Assembly: GCF_000159015.1 (NCBI RefSeq)
Contig: NZ_DS999543.1
Location: 186,001-250,000, forward strand
From: Gleimia coleocanis DSM 15436
Lineage (GTDB): Bacteria > Actinomycetota > Actinomycetes > Actinomycetales > Actinomycetaceae
Direction of reading: 5' to 3'
Length of the DNA stretch: 64,000 nucleotides
Shown: positions 26,679 through 37,303 of the stretch, piece after piece
Position numbering within the stretch: the first letter of the stretch is position 1
Layout: every line of letters begins with the position of its first letter
Translations under genes and position numbers: made by a program
The notes under the pieces: generated by a model
Told to the model about the DNA's origin: nothing
What the model saw: the letters and a program-made list of their open reading frames with translations, nothing else
The model's database searches: none

Positions 26679-27751
26679 CTGGTTTTAGGTCCGAAGCGTT
26701 TATCTGCCCAAGCGCGGATGCGTTTTTCACAAGGGCGTTCAACCAAATAATGCAGGGCTGCGGCAACCAAGAATGCGCAGATTAGCAAGAAAATAAATAC
26801 GAGGACGGAATCTGAACGTCCATACCAACCGAGGAATAAATACAGCACGGTAGCATGTACCAGGTAAAACGCATAGGAGATTTCTCCGGCGATAACCATT
26901 GGTTTCCAACGCATTAAGCTGCGTCGTCCTTCTAAATCTGACGAAGCTAGGATAATGATTACCAACATGTAAATGATGGGTAGGTAGAACGGTCGCATTG
27001 GCTCTAATGTTGCTTCTAAAGCTGGGTTAAATCCGCGCACGTGCAGGAGCCAGTAACTAATTACTAAGCACATCGTTACAAGGTAGCCAACCCACGCTGG
27101 TAAACCTGTGCGGAAACCGCGTTTTAATAAGTGCGCCGCAAACATTCCTAAGAAGAACTCCCAGAAACGGTTAAGAATCGTTGGGGTTAGCCCCGCGTAC
27201 TTTACGCTGAGAATACCTAATGCCAGAATCGCTACCACGAAAATCAGGTACTGGGCTTTTTTTAGCTTTAATGCGAAAGAGTTCGCGAAAGGATGCGTGA
27301 AATAGAACGCGGCTTCAGACGACAGAGTCCAAGCAGCTGGATTGCCTGCAAAAAGCACCAGGGGATTAGTTGAAAAACCCTGTACTAAAAATACTGCTGC
27401 CAGAATAGGCAACAAGGCAAAATCCTTCTCCCACCAGTTAGTTGCCGTTGGACCGTCCCAGGGGTAAAACACGGGAAGAGCTAAGAGAAGCGCTACGAAA
27501 TGAGCTGGCCAAATGCGGGCTACACGTCGCATCCAAAACTGCGGTTTAGTTACCTTCGGACTAGCTGACCAAGTAAGAACGAAACCGGATAAAACAAAGA
27601 AAAAAGCTACACCGGTATAGCCGATGGTGCCAAGACCAATTCCCGGAATATTACCAACATTGTGGTAGTGGAAGACAAATACTGCGAACGCCGCCCACCA
27701 GCGCACCCCAGTTAGGGAATCTAAACGAATCCGCGCCTGAGCCTCTTTCAT
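26675..27751 (-). CDS. Acyltransferase 3 family membrane O-acyltransferase
   Basis: 358 aa with about ten membrane segments. The family start RIRLDSLTGVRWWAAFAVFVFHYHN carries the conserved His of the catalytic cytoplasmic loop, and FFFVLSGFVLTW follows. These enzymes move an acyl group, often acetyl, across the membrane to a sugar. The ATG at 27751 overlaps the upstream stop (TGATG) and has GGAG eight bases before it, so it is preferred over an in-frame start 18 bases earlier. It has no C-terminal SGNH domain, unlike the protein at 39949. Coupled to the DUF6056-like gene. Confidence 0.87.
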   Translation of the reverse strand: MKEAQARIRLDSLTGVRWWAAFAVFVFHYHNVGNIPGIGLGTIGYTGVAFFFVLSGFVLTWSASPKVTKPQFWMRRVARIWPAHFVALLLALPVFYPWDGPTATNWWEKDFALLPILAAVFLVQGFSTNPLVLFAGNPAAWTLSSEAAFYFTHPFANSFALKLKKAQYLIFVVAILALGILSVKYAGLTPTILNRFWEFFLGMFAAHLLKRGFRTGLPAWVGYLVTMCLVISYWLLHVRGFNPALEATLEPMRPFYLPIIYMLVIIILASSDLEGRRSLMRWKPMVIAGEISYAFYLVHATVLYLFLGWYGRSDSVLVFIFLLICAFLVAAALHYLVERPCEKRIRAWADKRFGPKTS

Positions 27752-29112
27752 CACTTGGACTCCAACCATAGTGTCATGTAGCCAGTATGAGCATAGTCAT
27801 GTTCTCCGTAACCAGAGAACCCATGGTGTACCGGCAACCCAGTTAAATCAACCAACATACAGTCCTCAATAGGGCAAGAATCAATCTGCTCTAATAGCTG
27901 AACTTCACCAAGTGGGAAGTTACGCACTTGTGAATTATAAGTACGGAATGCCCCGAACACTGCGAGAACACAAAAAACTAAGATGAGAATCTTCGTACCC
28001 AAAGACGATCGTTGACCGGCACATAAAACTACCGCCCCTAGATAATAAGCGTATCCGCCTGCCAGAGCCCCAAGAATCAGCGGATAGTGGAAAACTCGTA
28101 CCTGTCCAACTCCCGAAGCTAACGGAATACTCAGCGTAGCAGCAGCTAAAAGGGCAAAAGCAACAGCTGCATAGAAAGGACCAGAAACGCTAATCCCCCG
28201 CGCTAGTTGATGCTTTGAAATCAACAGTAAACTAACTAAACCAACTACCAGAATAAAAACAGGTAGCAGATGGTATTGCGCAGCCAATGCATAGAGCGAA
28301 TTAGTTGCCTTCGAAATCAGTCCTTGCTGATGGTTTAAAGCTGCGCTTGCCCGCCCTAGTTTATTCGCTAAACCGGGGGAGCCGAGCATCAGAGCAGACC
28401 CTACCAACCCAGCGCCCGCAAAAACTGCTAAACCAAGTTTAGAACTGGTAGAAAAACGAAAAACGAAAGCTAAAAACACCAGCGTGATCACAGACAAGGA
28501 AGCCTGCTCATGGGACGTGCCCACCACAAACACTAAGCCTGCGGGAACAAGCCAACTATTTAACGATGACGCGGTAAGACTCAAAGACCAAGCGTAAGTA
28601 AGTAACGCCACGAAAACCAAGTAGTTACAGATAGCTGCAGAATAAACCAGCAGATTAGAAATATAAGCAGTATTAAGAACAGCCGGTGAAAAAAGCGCAA
28701 ACAAAGACACGGTAAGCGCAACCCAACCAGAGCTCTTCGGCAACATGCGACTAGGAGAGAAAACCAGCCAACTACGGTACAGCGAAAAAGCAATTAAAGA
28801 AACTGAAAAACCCGTTAAAGCTGAAACAATCCACTTACCCGCGTCAAAACCAAAATAATAAACGAAAGTAGATAGGAAATCAGCCGTCCGACCAGTATGC
28901 TCAAACCACAAGAAATGCAAGAAATCATTAAGCGTAGCCAAAGAGTAACTGCCAATCTGAGCAGTATTCTTTAATCCCGCAAAAAAGAACTCATCCCCAT
29001 TGGCAAGTGAAAAACGCCAAACATACCGCATGAATAAAGTTAGGACGACACCCGCCAAAAGGAACTGTAAGCGCACGCCCCAAGATGGGGTAAATGAACT
29101 CTTAACCTGCAT
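27751..29112 (-). CDS. Polytopic membrane protein (DUF6056-like)
   Basis: 453 aa, about 11-12 membrane segments. It shares the layout of the protein at 25056: a short basic N-terminus, TM1, then an outer loop with NGDEFFFAGLKN, and later aromatic-rich segments (FLWFEHTGRTADFLSTFVYYFG). An ATG at 29112 with GGAAAG eight bases upstream is preferred to the GTG three codons earlier. Function unknown; the pairing with an acyltransferase and the glycan context suggest polymer modification or assembly on the outer face. Confidence 0.7.
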   Translation of the reverse strand: MQVKSSFTPSWGVRLQFLLAGVVLTLFMRYVWRFSLANGDEFFFAGLKNTAQIGSYSLATLNDFLHFLWFEHTGRTADFLSTFVYYFGFDAGKWIVSALTGFSVSLIAFSLYRSWLVFSPSRMLPKSSGWVALTVSLFALFSPAVLNTAYISNLLVYSAAICNYLVFVALLTYAWSLSLTASSLNSWLVPAGLVFVVGTSHEQASLSVITLVFLAFVFRFSTSSKLGLAVFAGAGLVGSALMLGSPGLANKLGRASAALNHQQGLISKATNSLYALAAQYHLLPVFILVVGLVSLLLISKHQLARGISVSGPFYAAVAFALLAAATLSIPLASGVGQVRVFHYPLILGALAGGYAYYLGAVVLCAGQRSSLGTKILILVFCVLAVFGAFRTYNSQVRNFPLGEVQLLEQIDSCPIEDCMLVDLTGLPVHHGFSGYGEHDYAHTGYMTLWLESK

Positions 29113-29286
29113 TAAATACACTTTCCAATCGGGGGAGTCTGGTAAGGGGGAACATGAATCAAGAAAATCTGGTTCTCCCTAGATGTTACCCGATTAAAAC
29201 TCGATTTAAGACGTAGAATAGAACAGTATAGGTTTAGAAGTCTGTCACTTATCAGAGGGGCAGAAACTGTTGAAAAGAGGAAACTA

Positions 29287-30585
29287 ATGCGCATTGCCGT
29301 AGTAGCGATGGGAAAAATCGGTCTGCCACTGGCAGTTCAGTTCGCTGACTCTGGACATGAAGTAATCGGTGTAGACGTAAACCCAGAAACTGTTCGTCTC
29401 ATCAACGAAGCTACTGAACCATTCCCAGGCGAAGCATTCCTGCAAGAAAAGCTCTCTGCTTTAGTACCAGCAGGTAAGCTACGCGCTACCACTGACTACG
29501 CAGAAGCTATTCCTAACGCGGACGCAGTAGTCCTCGTTGTGCCGCTGTTCGTAAACGACGAAACCTGGCAGCCAGACTTCGCTTGGATGGATGCTGCCAC
29601 TAAGTCTTTAGCAGCACACCTTACCCCAGGTACTCTGGTATCTTACGAAACCACTCTGCCAGTGGGTACCACTCGTGGTCGTTGGAAGCCAATGTTGGAA
29701 GAAATCTCAGGTCTGAAAGAAGGCGAAGATTTCCACTTGGTATTTTCTCCAGAACGAGTACTCACCGGTCGTGTATTTGCGGATCTGCGTCGCTACCCTA
29801 AGCTGGTTGGCGGTCTTACCCCAGAAGGTACTAAGCGCGCTATTGAATTCTATGAATCTGTACTACAGTTCGATGAGCGTCCAGACCTGCCAGTAGCAAA
29901 CGGTGTTTGGGATATGGGCTCTGCAGAAGCAGCTGAAATGGCAAAGCTAGCAGAAACCACTTACCGTGACGTTAATATCGGCCTGGCTAACCAGTTTGCA
30001 GTTTACGCAGATAAAGTTGGTATCGACGTACAGCGCGTAATCGACGCTTGTAACTCTCAGCCTTACTCTCACATCCACCGCCCAGGCATTGCCGTTGGCG
30101 GTCACTGCATCCCGGTTTACCCACGCCTGTACCTTTCCACTGACCCAGATGCATCTGTAGTTCGCACTGCCCGCACTTTCAACGCTGGCATGCCTGACTA
30201 CGTAGTTTCTCGGGTTGCTGACGTTTTGGGCGATCTGCAGGGCTTGAAGGTAGTTGTACTTGGCGCATCCTACCGTGGTGGCGTAAAGGAAACTGCTTTC
30301 TCTGGCGTATTCGCTACTGTGGAGGCGTTGCGCGCTCGCGGTGCAGAAGTATTCGTGCACGATCCAATGTATTCTGCAGAAGAGCTCGCTAAGTTCGGTT
30401 GGGCAGCTTACGAGTTAGGCATGGAAGTTGATGCTGCGATTGTGCAGGCAGATCACGTAGAATACCGTACTTTGACTCCAGCTGACTTGCCTGGTGTGAA
30501 GGTTCTTTTCGACGGTCGTCGCGCTACCGATGCTGCGCTGTGGGTAGGCACCCCTCGCCTGGTTATCGGCGACGCTGCAAACTGA
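29287..30585 (+). CDS. Nucleotide-sugar 6-dehydrogenase (WecC/WbpA-like)
   Basis: UDP-sugar dehydrogenase, 432 aa, that oxidises C6 of a UDP-hexose to a uronate with two NAD. The NAD loop is AMGKIGLPLA (7-16), unusual in having Met for the common Leu/Tyr pattern. E156 (FSPERV), K220 (EMAKLAE) and catalytic C274 (GGHCIPVYP) are visible. The length and GGHC context are typical of the UDP-GlcNAc/ManNAc group rather than UDP-glucose dehydrogenases. It would supply the uronate for the trio at 10401-13092. GAGGAAAC is the ribosome site. First gene of an eight-gene operon; strongly biased codons. Confidence 0.88.
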   Translation: MRIAVVAMGKIGLPLAVQFADSGHEVIGVDVNPETVRLINEATEPFPGEAFLQEKLSALVPAGKLRATTDYAEAIPNADAVVLVVPLFVNDETWQPDFAWMDAATKSLAAHLTPGTLVSYETTLPVGTTRGRWKPMLEEISGLKEGEDFHLVFSPERVLTGRVFADLRRYPKLVGGLTPEGTKRAIEFYESVLQFDERPDLPVANGVWDMGSAEAAEMAKLAETTYRDVNIGLANQFAVYADKVGIDVQRVIDACNSQPYSHIHRPGIAVGGHCIPVYPRLYLSTDPDASVVRTARTFNAGMPDYVVSRVADVLGDLQGLKVVVLGASYRGGVKETAFSGVFATVEALRARGAEVFVHDPMYSAEELAKFGWAAYELGMEVDAAIVQADHVEYRTLTPADLPGVKVLFDGRRATDAALWVGTPRLVIGDAAN

Positions 30586-30608
30586 CCTGAGAAAATAGGG
30601 GATAGTTT

Positions 30609-32633
30609 ATGCTGAGCTCCTCATCCTGGCTTCCGATTTGGCAGACAGTTCTACTGCTGGCTTGTGCACTTTGGATTCCAGGGTGGGGAGTTTTAGCTTT
30701 AGCGAACCGCTCTCGCGCAGAGAGAATTATCCTGGCTCCACTACTTTCTGCGGGAATTATCGGCTCGGCAGCGATTGCTACGCCGCGTTTCGGTTTTCCC
30801 TGGGGGTGGGCAGGTTTAGCTATTTTTACGTTGGTCGTGTGGATACTGGGGATTTCAGCTCGCCTAGTTACGCGATTGTTTTTCCCGAGGGCGGAAAAGG
30901 AAACTGTCGAGCAACCAACCAGTAAAGGTATTGTGGCTGGTGCGCTAATTGCAGTTCCCGCGAGCGCATTCATTTTTCTAAAAGGTATCCACAGTCTGTA
31001 CAGTCCACCGCAAACTTGGGATGCGGTTTTCCATTTGAATGCTCTGCGGTGGATTGAGCAGTCTGGGAATGGTTCTTCTTTACACTTATCGGGTTTGTCT
31101 TCGCCACTGCAACCAGCTCAGGCGACTAGTGGGGGAATCTACCCAGCTGGTCTGCATGATTTAGCATTTTTGGGGTGGGTGTCAGATCCTGCTTTAACTT
31201 TGAATTTGCTGATTTTGCTGGTTATTTCAGTTGTCTGGCCATTGGGGGTTGGTCTTTTAGCTAAGAACTTAGCACCACAGAAGCCTTTTGTGCATACGGC
31301 AGCGATGGTTTTGGCAGTTGCTTACACAGCGTTTCCAGAACGTCCGTCGTCATACGGAACGCTGTGGCCAAATGTATATGCCTACGCGTTGCTTCCTTTG
31401 ATTATTACTCTTTTGATGCAGTGGTTTGGGCGGACTAAAACCCCGGCGATGGAACTGTCTACTACCGTTCTTTTAGCGTTGGGTGTTATAGGGCTAGTAA
31501 CAGCGCATCCTACCGGGGTGTTAGTTGCGCTGGTGGTTGTGGGCGTATTGGTGGTTGATCTGCTAATCCGTTTGGCTACTCGTAACTACAAGTTGAATCT
31601 GACACAAGCCATGCAGTTAGGATTACTAATCTTGGCGATTGGCATCGCTGGTTACATGGGTTCTAAGTTACAAGCTTGGTCAACGGTTCTTAACTGGCAG
31701 CGTGAACCGATTGGCTCATTCGCGAGGGAAAGTTTCGGTGTTATTTTCGACCAGCAGCTTTCTTGGATGGGCTATGGCGATAAGGACCCAGATTATATTT
31801 TGGGAGCGCTGACCATACTTGGACTGTTTATTGCTTGTCGCTACGCTAAGTATCGTTGGTGGCTGGTAGCTTGGGGGATTTTCAGCTACCTGTTTGTGGC
31901 TTCTGCGGTAGTGAAAGTACCGTTCTATTTCTTGGTTGCCCCCTGGTATTCGGATGCAGTTAGACTAGGTGCAATCATCCCGCTTTTCGGAGCTTTATTA
32001 GCTGCTTTTGGCCTGCAACTTTGCGTTGATCTTTGTTTTGGTTTGGTTGAAAAAAATCTGCCGTCCCTGAAGCAGTTTTTAAATCGAAACCAGGTAGTTA
32101 ATACGCTTAATCTCATCCAAATTTCGGCAGTTATCTGCGCGATTATCGGAACTAATTTTCTGGGTTACTGGGGTGGCAAGGGGATTCTCGATCTTAACTA
32201 CACCTATTATCCCAACAGCACGCTGGGGGCACTGGTAAGCGATTCAGAGATTGAGTTCATTAAGAGCCTGCCAAACCAGATTGAATCCGGTGCTGCTATT
32301 GCGACTGATCCGCGCACGGGTGGGGCTCTCATTTACGCTTATACTGGCTTGCCGGTAGTACACCGCCATTTCGACGGTAGCTTTGATAAAGACCAGTGGA
32401 TTATTGCGCATCATTTTGATCAGCGAATTCCAGACTGGCGTGTTTGCGACCGTTTAAAGAAATGGAATGCAAAATACTTTTACACTGACGAAGTTATCTA
32501 TTGGAAAGATAACCCAGTTAACCGTTATTTTGATGGTTTTGACCGGAATCGTGATAATCCTGAAGGCTTGGATTTAGTAGCGCAGTCAGGTACCGCTAAA
32601 CTTTATAAGATTACGAACTGCCCCGCAGAGTAG
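30609..32633 (+). CDS. Large polytopic membrane protein (DUF6541-like)
   Basis: 674 aa with about 13 membrane segments and a C-terminal soluble domain (about 530-674), paralogous to the protein at 20576 over the whole length. Shared features are the outer loop around YSPPQTWDAVFHLNALRWI, HPTGVLVALV, and the C-terminal ATDPRTGGALIYAYTGLPVV with VCDRLKKWNAKYFYTD. It is the second gene of the glf/Wzm/Wzt operon, ahead of a double GT2. Function unassigned; its place suggests a role in polymer synthesis or modification. A motif copy lies at 30882-30893. Confidence 0.75.
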   Translation: MLSSSSWLPIWQTVLLLACALWIPGWGVLALANRSRAERIILAPLLSAGIIGSAAIATPRFGFPWGWAGLAIFTLVVWILGISARLVTRLFFPRAEKETVEQPTSKGIVAGALIAVPASAFIFLKGIHSLYSPPQTWDAVFHLNALRWIEQSGNGSSLHLSGLSSPLQPAQATSGGIYPAGLHDLAFLGWVSDPALTLNLLILLVISVVWPLGVGLLAKNLAPQKPFVHTAAMVLAVAYTAFPERPSSYGTLWPNVYAYALLPLIITLLMQWFGRTKTPAMELSTTVLLALGVIGLVTAHPTGVLVALVVVGVLVVDLLIRLATRNYKLNLTQAMQLGLLILAIGIAGYMGSKLQAWSTVLNWQREPIGSFARESFGVIFDQQLSWMGYGDKDPDYILGALTILGLFIACRYAKYRWWLVAWGIFSYLFVASAVVKVPFYFLVAPWYSDAVRLGAIIPLFGALLAAFGLQLCVDLCFGLVEKNLPSLKQFLNRNQVVNTLNLIQISAVICAIIGTNFLGYWGGKGILDLNYTYYPNSTLGALVSDSEIEFIKSLPNQIESGAAIATDPRTGGALIYAYTGLPVVHRHFDGSFDKDQWIIAHHFDQRIPDWRVCDRLKKWNAKYFYTDEVIYWKDNPVNRYFDGFDRNRDNPEGLDLVAQSGTAKLYKITNCPAE

Positions 32634-32647
32634 AAGAAGGACAGCTA

Positions 32648-34468
32648 ATGAGTATCGAAAACACCGCCCTTAAAATCGTAGGTGTCGTGGTAGCTTGGAA
32701 TCGTCCCCAGCTTCTACAAGAAACTTTAGACGGCTTAACCTCACAAACCCGTCCCCTCGATGCAGTTGTAGTGATTGACAATGCTTCTACTGATCATTCA
32801 CCTGAAGTAGCGCGCAACCACCCAGTGACTACCGAAGTGCTGATAATGCCTCGTAACTTGGGTGGGGCAGGTGGCTTCGCAGCTGGTATTGCACGCGCAG
32901 TAGCTACTCACGATGCAGACTTTGTGTGGATTATGGACGACGACACAGTCCCCACTGCGACTGCTTTGGAAGCACTCCTCGCAGCTCGTGAAGCTTATCC
33001 AGGTCAGCCCGCAGTGCTAGCTTCTAAAGCAGTCTGGACTGACGGGCGGGAACATCCCATGAACCGCCCTCGGAAACGCCCGATGCTAGCGAAAGAAATC
33101 GCCCAAGCTGCCGAAGAAATCGGGTGTATTCCCATTCGCACAGCCTCATTCGTCTCAATCCTGCTGGATGCCCGCGCCATCCTTGAAGAAGGTCTACCAG
33201 AAGCCGCCTACTTCCTATGGAATGATGATTTTGAGTACACTTCCCGCCTGCTCCGTAACCGCATCGGTCTATACGTTCCAGCTTCCATCGTGGAACACAA
33301 AACTAAAAAGTTCGGTGACTCCTCAGCCGACCCAGGACCACGGTTCTTTAACGAAACCCGTAATAAAGTTTGGATGTATCTGCGCTCCAACGGCTTAAAC
33401 CCGGCAGAAAAACTACTATACGGTGGCAAAACCCTGCTTCGTTGGGCACAGACCGTACGCAACTCAAGCGACCCAACAGCACTACTGAACCACGCTAAAG
33501 ACGGTATCAAAGCCGGGTTACAAACAGTTCCCACCACCGTAGAACTCCTGGCTGACACCCCGGTAGCAGCAGACGTAAATGCGTTACTTGCTCCGGCTAA
33601 CCTCTTTGAAGTAGGGGAAGAAAACACTGAATTTTCAGTACTCATGAGTGTCTACCACGGCGACCATCCAGCACATTTTAAGCGCGCATTAGAATCCATT
33701 TCTAAGGAACAAACCCGGCGACCAAACCAAATCGTACTGGTCCAAGACGGTCCCGTGAATGAAGCGCTCCAAGCTGTAATCGACGCAGCTACAGAAATCA
33801 CCGCACAGGAAGTAACTCACGTAACCTTAGAAGAAAATCGCGGTCTCGCCCAAGCATTGGACCAGGGGTTAAGCTACTGCGATTATGAGTTAGTTGCCCG
33901 CGCTGACTCTGATGACGTGTCGTTACCACACCGTTTTGAAACGCAGATTCCACTTATGAAAGACCTGGATATCCTGGGCTCTGCAATCGCAGAGTTTGAA
34001 GAAGATGAAACTCAATGGGGGATGATTCGGGTTCTGCCACTTACCCAAGCAGAAATTAACGAAGTCGCGCGTTTCCGTGACCCTTTCAACCACCCAACAG
34101 TAGTATTCCGCAAGAGTGCGGTAGTTATCTCGGGCGGTTATGAAGAATGTGAACGCCTTGAAGACTACTGGTTATTCGCACGCATGCTGCAACTGGGAGT
34201 TCGTTGCGCAAACCTAGCTGAACCACTAGTAGCCTACCGAGTTGGAAGCGGTGCCTATAATCGGCGCGGTGGATTAGAGTTATTCAAAGCTGAAATCGAA
34301 CTACAAAAACGCTTTTATGATTACGGTTTCACCACGAAAAAACAGTTTGCTCGTAACCTGCTGATTCGTGCTGGATACCGCTTAATCCCGGCAGAACTAC
34401 GCAAAAACCTCTACCGCAATATTGCTGGCAAACATTGGTTTAACGCGAAAACCGCTGTGAACGACTAA
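32648..34468 (+). CDS. Double-domain GT2 glycosyltransferase, GlfT1-like N-terminus
   Basis: 606 aa with two GT-A domains in one chain. The first (about 10-280) has VVIDNASTDHS, NLGGAGGFAAGI and the metal site WIMDDDTVP, the pattern of GlfT1-type galactofuranosyltransferases. The second (about 325-590) has VLMSVYHGD, VLVQDGP and ARADSDDVS. It could add two residues in turn, or start and extend a galactofuranan. The gene lies next to glf in the operon, and its first domain is paralogous to the GT2 at 38991. The sugar is inferred from the glf context. GAAGGA precedes the ATG. It carries a motif copy (33065-33075). Confidence 0.85.
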   Translation: MSIENTALKIVGVVVAWNRPQLLQETLDGLTSQTRPLDAVVVIDNASTDHSPEVARNHPVTTEVLIMPRNLGGAGGFAAGIARAVATHDADFVWIMDDDTVPTATALEALLAAREAYPGQPAVLASKAVWTDGREHPMNRPRKRPMLAKEIAQAAEEIGCIPIRTASFVSILLDARAILEEGLPEAAYFLWNDDFEYTSRLLRNRIGLYVPASIVEHKTKKFGDSSADPGPRFFNETRNKVWMYLRSNGLNPAEKLLYGGKTLLRWAQTVRNSSDPTALLNHAKDGIKAGLQTVPTTVELLADTPVAADVNALLAPANLFEVGEENTEFSVLMSVYHGDHPAHFKRALESISKEQTRRPNQIVLVQDGPVNEALQAVIDAATEITAQEVTHVTLEENRGLAQALDQGLSYCDYELVARADSDDVSLPHRFETQIPLMKDLDILGSAIAEFEEDETQWGMIRVLPLTQAEINEVARFRDPFNHPTVVFRKSAVVISGGYEECERLEDYWLFARMLQLGVRCANLAEPLVAYRVGSGAYNRRGGLELFKAEIELQKRFYDYGFTTKKQFARNLLIRAGYRLIPAELRKNLYRNIAGKHWFNAKTAVND

Positions 34469-34494
34469 AATAGAATAGATTATAAGCTTATTAA

Positions 34495-35679
<1,185 letters not shown>

Positions 35680-35682
35680 CTT

Positions 35683-36561
35683 TTGAGCGTCGAAACCCAG
35701 AAGTTCGTCCGCCCAGGACGATCTAAAGGACTTCTTGAAGTCTTCCAGAAACAGTACTTGCTTTCTCTGCTGGTACATAAAGAACTGCGGGTTCGATACC
35801 GCGGTTCAGTCCTCGGTATGCTGTGGAGCTACGCTAAACCAGCCGTACAGTTTTTAGTTTTCTATTTTGCTATCGGCATGTTCATGGGGATGAACCGCAA
35901 TATTGAAAACTACGTAATCTACATGTTCGCTGGCGTAGTTGCAATCAATTTCTTCACCGAAATTTTCAACAACGATACTCGGTCAGTGGTGTGGAATACT
36001 CCTTTAGTAAAGAAAATCTACCTGCCACGCGAGCTCTTTCCGGTAGCTTCCGCCTGGGTGGCTTTCATTCACTTTATTCCGCAACTGGTGATTCTTACAG
36101 TGGGGGCTTTGATTGCAGGATGGCGTCCCGGAATCATTGAATTCGGCGTATTCATCTATGCGTTTTTTATCGTGACGGTATTTGCACTGGGCTTAGGCTT
36201 ATTAGCCGGCGCCTTAAACGTATTCTTCCGAGACGCGGAAAACTTCGTAGAACTGATGCTGATGGTTGCCACGTGGTCTTCGCCAGTTCTTTACAAGTGG
36301 TCCATGGTACAGCATGCTTTGGGAGCTGATTCCTGGTTATGGACCCTCTACCAGCTGAATCCATTGACGGTAGTTGTAGAGCTCTTCCACTACGTATTCT
36401 GGGCACCGACGTTACCAGCTGACTCCGCCGCTAAAGCCGATATTATGCCCCCAGACATGTGGTTCTGGGCTGGTATCGCTGGTGTAACCGCTGTGGTTAC
36501 CCTGCTAATTGGTGAATTAGTATTCCGTAAACTTGACCCTCGATTTGCGCAGGAGCTGTGA
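35683..36561 (+). CDS. ABC-2 polysaccharide exporter permease (Wzm)
   Basis: 292 aa, six membrane segments in an ABC-2 fold, with an N-terminal amphipathic stretch LVHKELRVRYRGSVLGMLWSY typical of RfbA/Wzm proteins. It exports a complete lipid-linked polysaccharide with the ATPase encoded next. TTG start after glf. In mycobacteria the analogous pair (Rv3783/Rv3781) flanks GlfT1; here the pair lies beside glf and GlfT1-like genes, which supports galactan export. Four bases separate it from the ATPase start. Confidence 0.9.
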   Translation: MSVETQKFVRPGRSKGLLEVFQKQYLLSLLVHKELRVRYRGSVLGMLWSYAKPAVQFLVFYFAIGMFMGMNRNIENYVIYMFAGVVAINFFTEIFNNDTRSVVWNTPLVKKIYLPRELFPVASAWVAFIHFIPQLVILTVGALIAGWRPGIIEFGVFIYAFFIVTVFALGLGLLAGALNVFFRDAENFVELMLMVATWSSPVLYKWSMVQHALGADSWLWTLYQLNPLTVVVELFHYVFWAPTLPADSAAKADIMPPDMWFWAGIAGVTAVVTLLIGELVFRKLDPRFAQEL

Positions 36562-36565
36562 TTTC

Positions 36566-37303
36566 ATGACTACTAAAGCTCCCGTTATTAAAGTAGAAAA
36601 CGTTACGAAAGAGTTTACTCTTCGCCGCACGCACACTTTGAAAGAAACTATCGTTTGGTCTCTCACTGGACGTCGGGATCAAATCTCAGAGCAGTTCCGA
36701 GCTCTAAACGATGTATCCTTTGAAGTTAATGAAAGCGACACGATTGCACTACTGGGCCACAACGGTTCCGGCAAATCAACCATGCTGAAACTAATCTCCG
36801 GTGTGATGCGTGAAGATTCTGGCTACATTGGGGTACGCGGTCAAGTAGCAGGTCTAATCGAAGTGGGCGCGGGCTTCCACCCAGATTTAACTGGCCGTGA
36901 AAATATTTTCCTAAACGGCGCTATCCTCGGCATGAGTAAAGACCATATTGAAGCCGCCTACGATGACATTGTGAAGTTTTCAGAAATTGAGAAGTTCATC
37001 GAAACAGAAGTTAAGTTCTATTCTTCTGGTATGTTCCTGCGTTTGGCTTTCTCAGTAGCAGTACACACTGACCCGGATATTTTCTTGGTGGATGAAATCT
37101 TGGCAGTGGGGGATGAACCATTCCAAAAGAAATGTCTAACCCGTATCCACGAGTTGAAAGACCAAGGCAAGTCTTTGGTTATTGTGAGCCATGATTTAGA
37201 CATGGTGGCAGAACTTTGTGACCGGGGCATTGTTTTAGAAAAAGGCAAGTTAGTTGCCGATACGGATGCTAAGTCTGCCGTAGAGAGGATGCGTCATGTC
37301 TGA
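36566..37303 (+). CDS. ABC exporter ATP-binding protein (Wzt)
   Basis: 245 aa. Walker A is GHNGSGKS (64-71), the signature helix contains YSSGMFLRLAFS and Walker B is IFLVDEIL. It lacks the C-terminal carbohydrate-binding domain found in Wzt proteins of some O antigens, so chain-length recognition is probably done otherwise. The start is ATG 36566 (MTTKAPVIKV) with AGGAG ten bases upstream; an in-frame start at 36533 lies inside the permease gene. It overlaps the next gene by eight bases. Confidence 0.92.
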   Translation: MTTKAPVIKVENVTKEFTLRRTHTLKETIVWSLTGRRDQISEQFRALNDVSFEVNESDTIALLGHNGSGKSTMLKLISGVMREDSGYIGVRGQVAGLIEVGAGFHPDLTGRENIFLNGAILGMSKDHIEAAYDDIVKFSEIEKFIETEVKFYSSGMFLRLAFSVAVHTDPDIFLVDEILAVGDEPFQKKCLTRIHELKDQGKSLVIVSHDLDMVAELCDRGIVLEKGKLVADTDAKSAVERMRHV

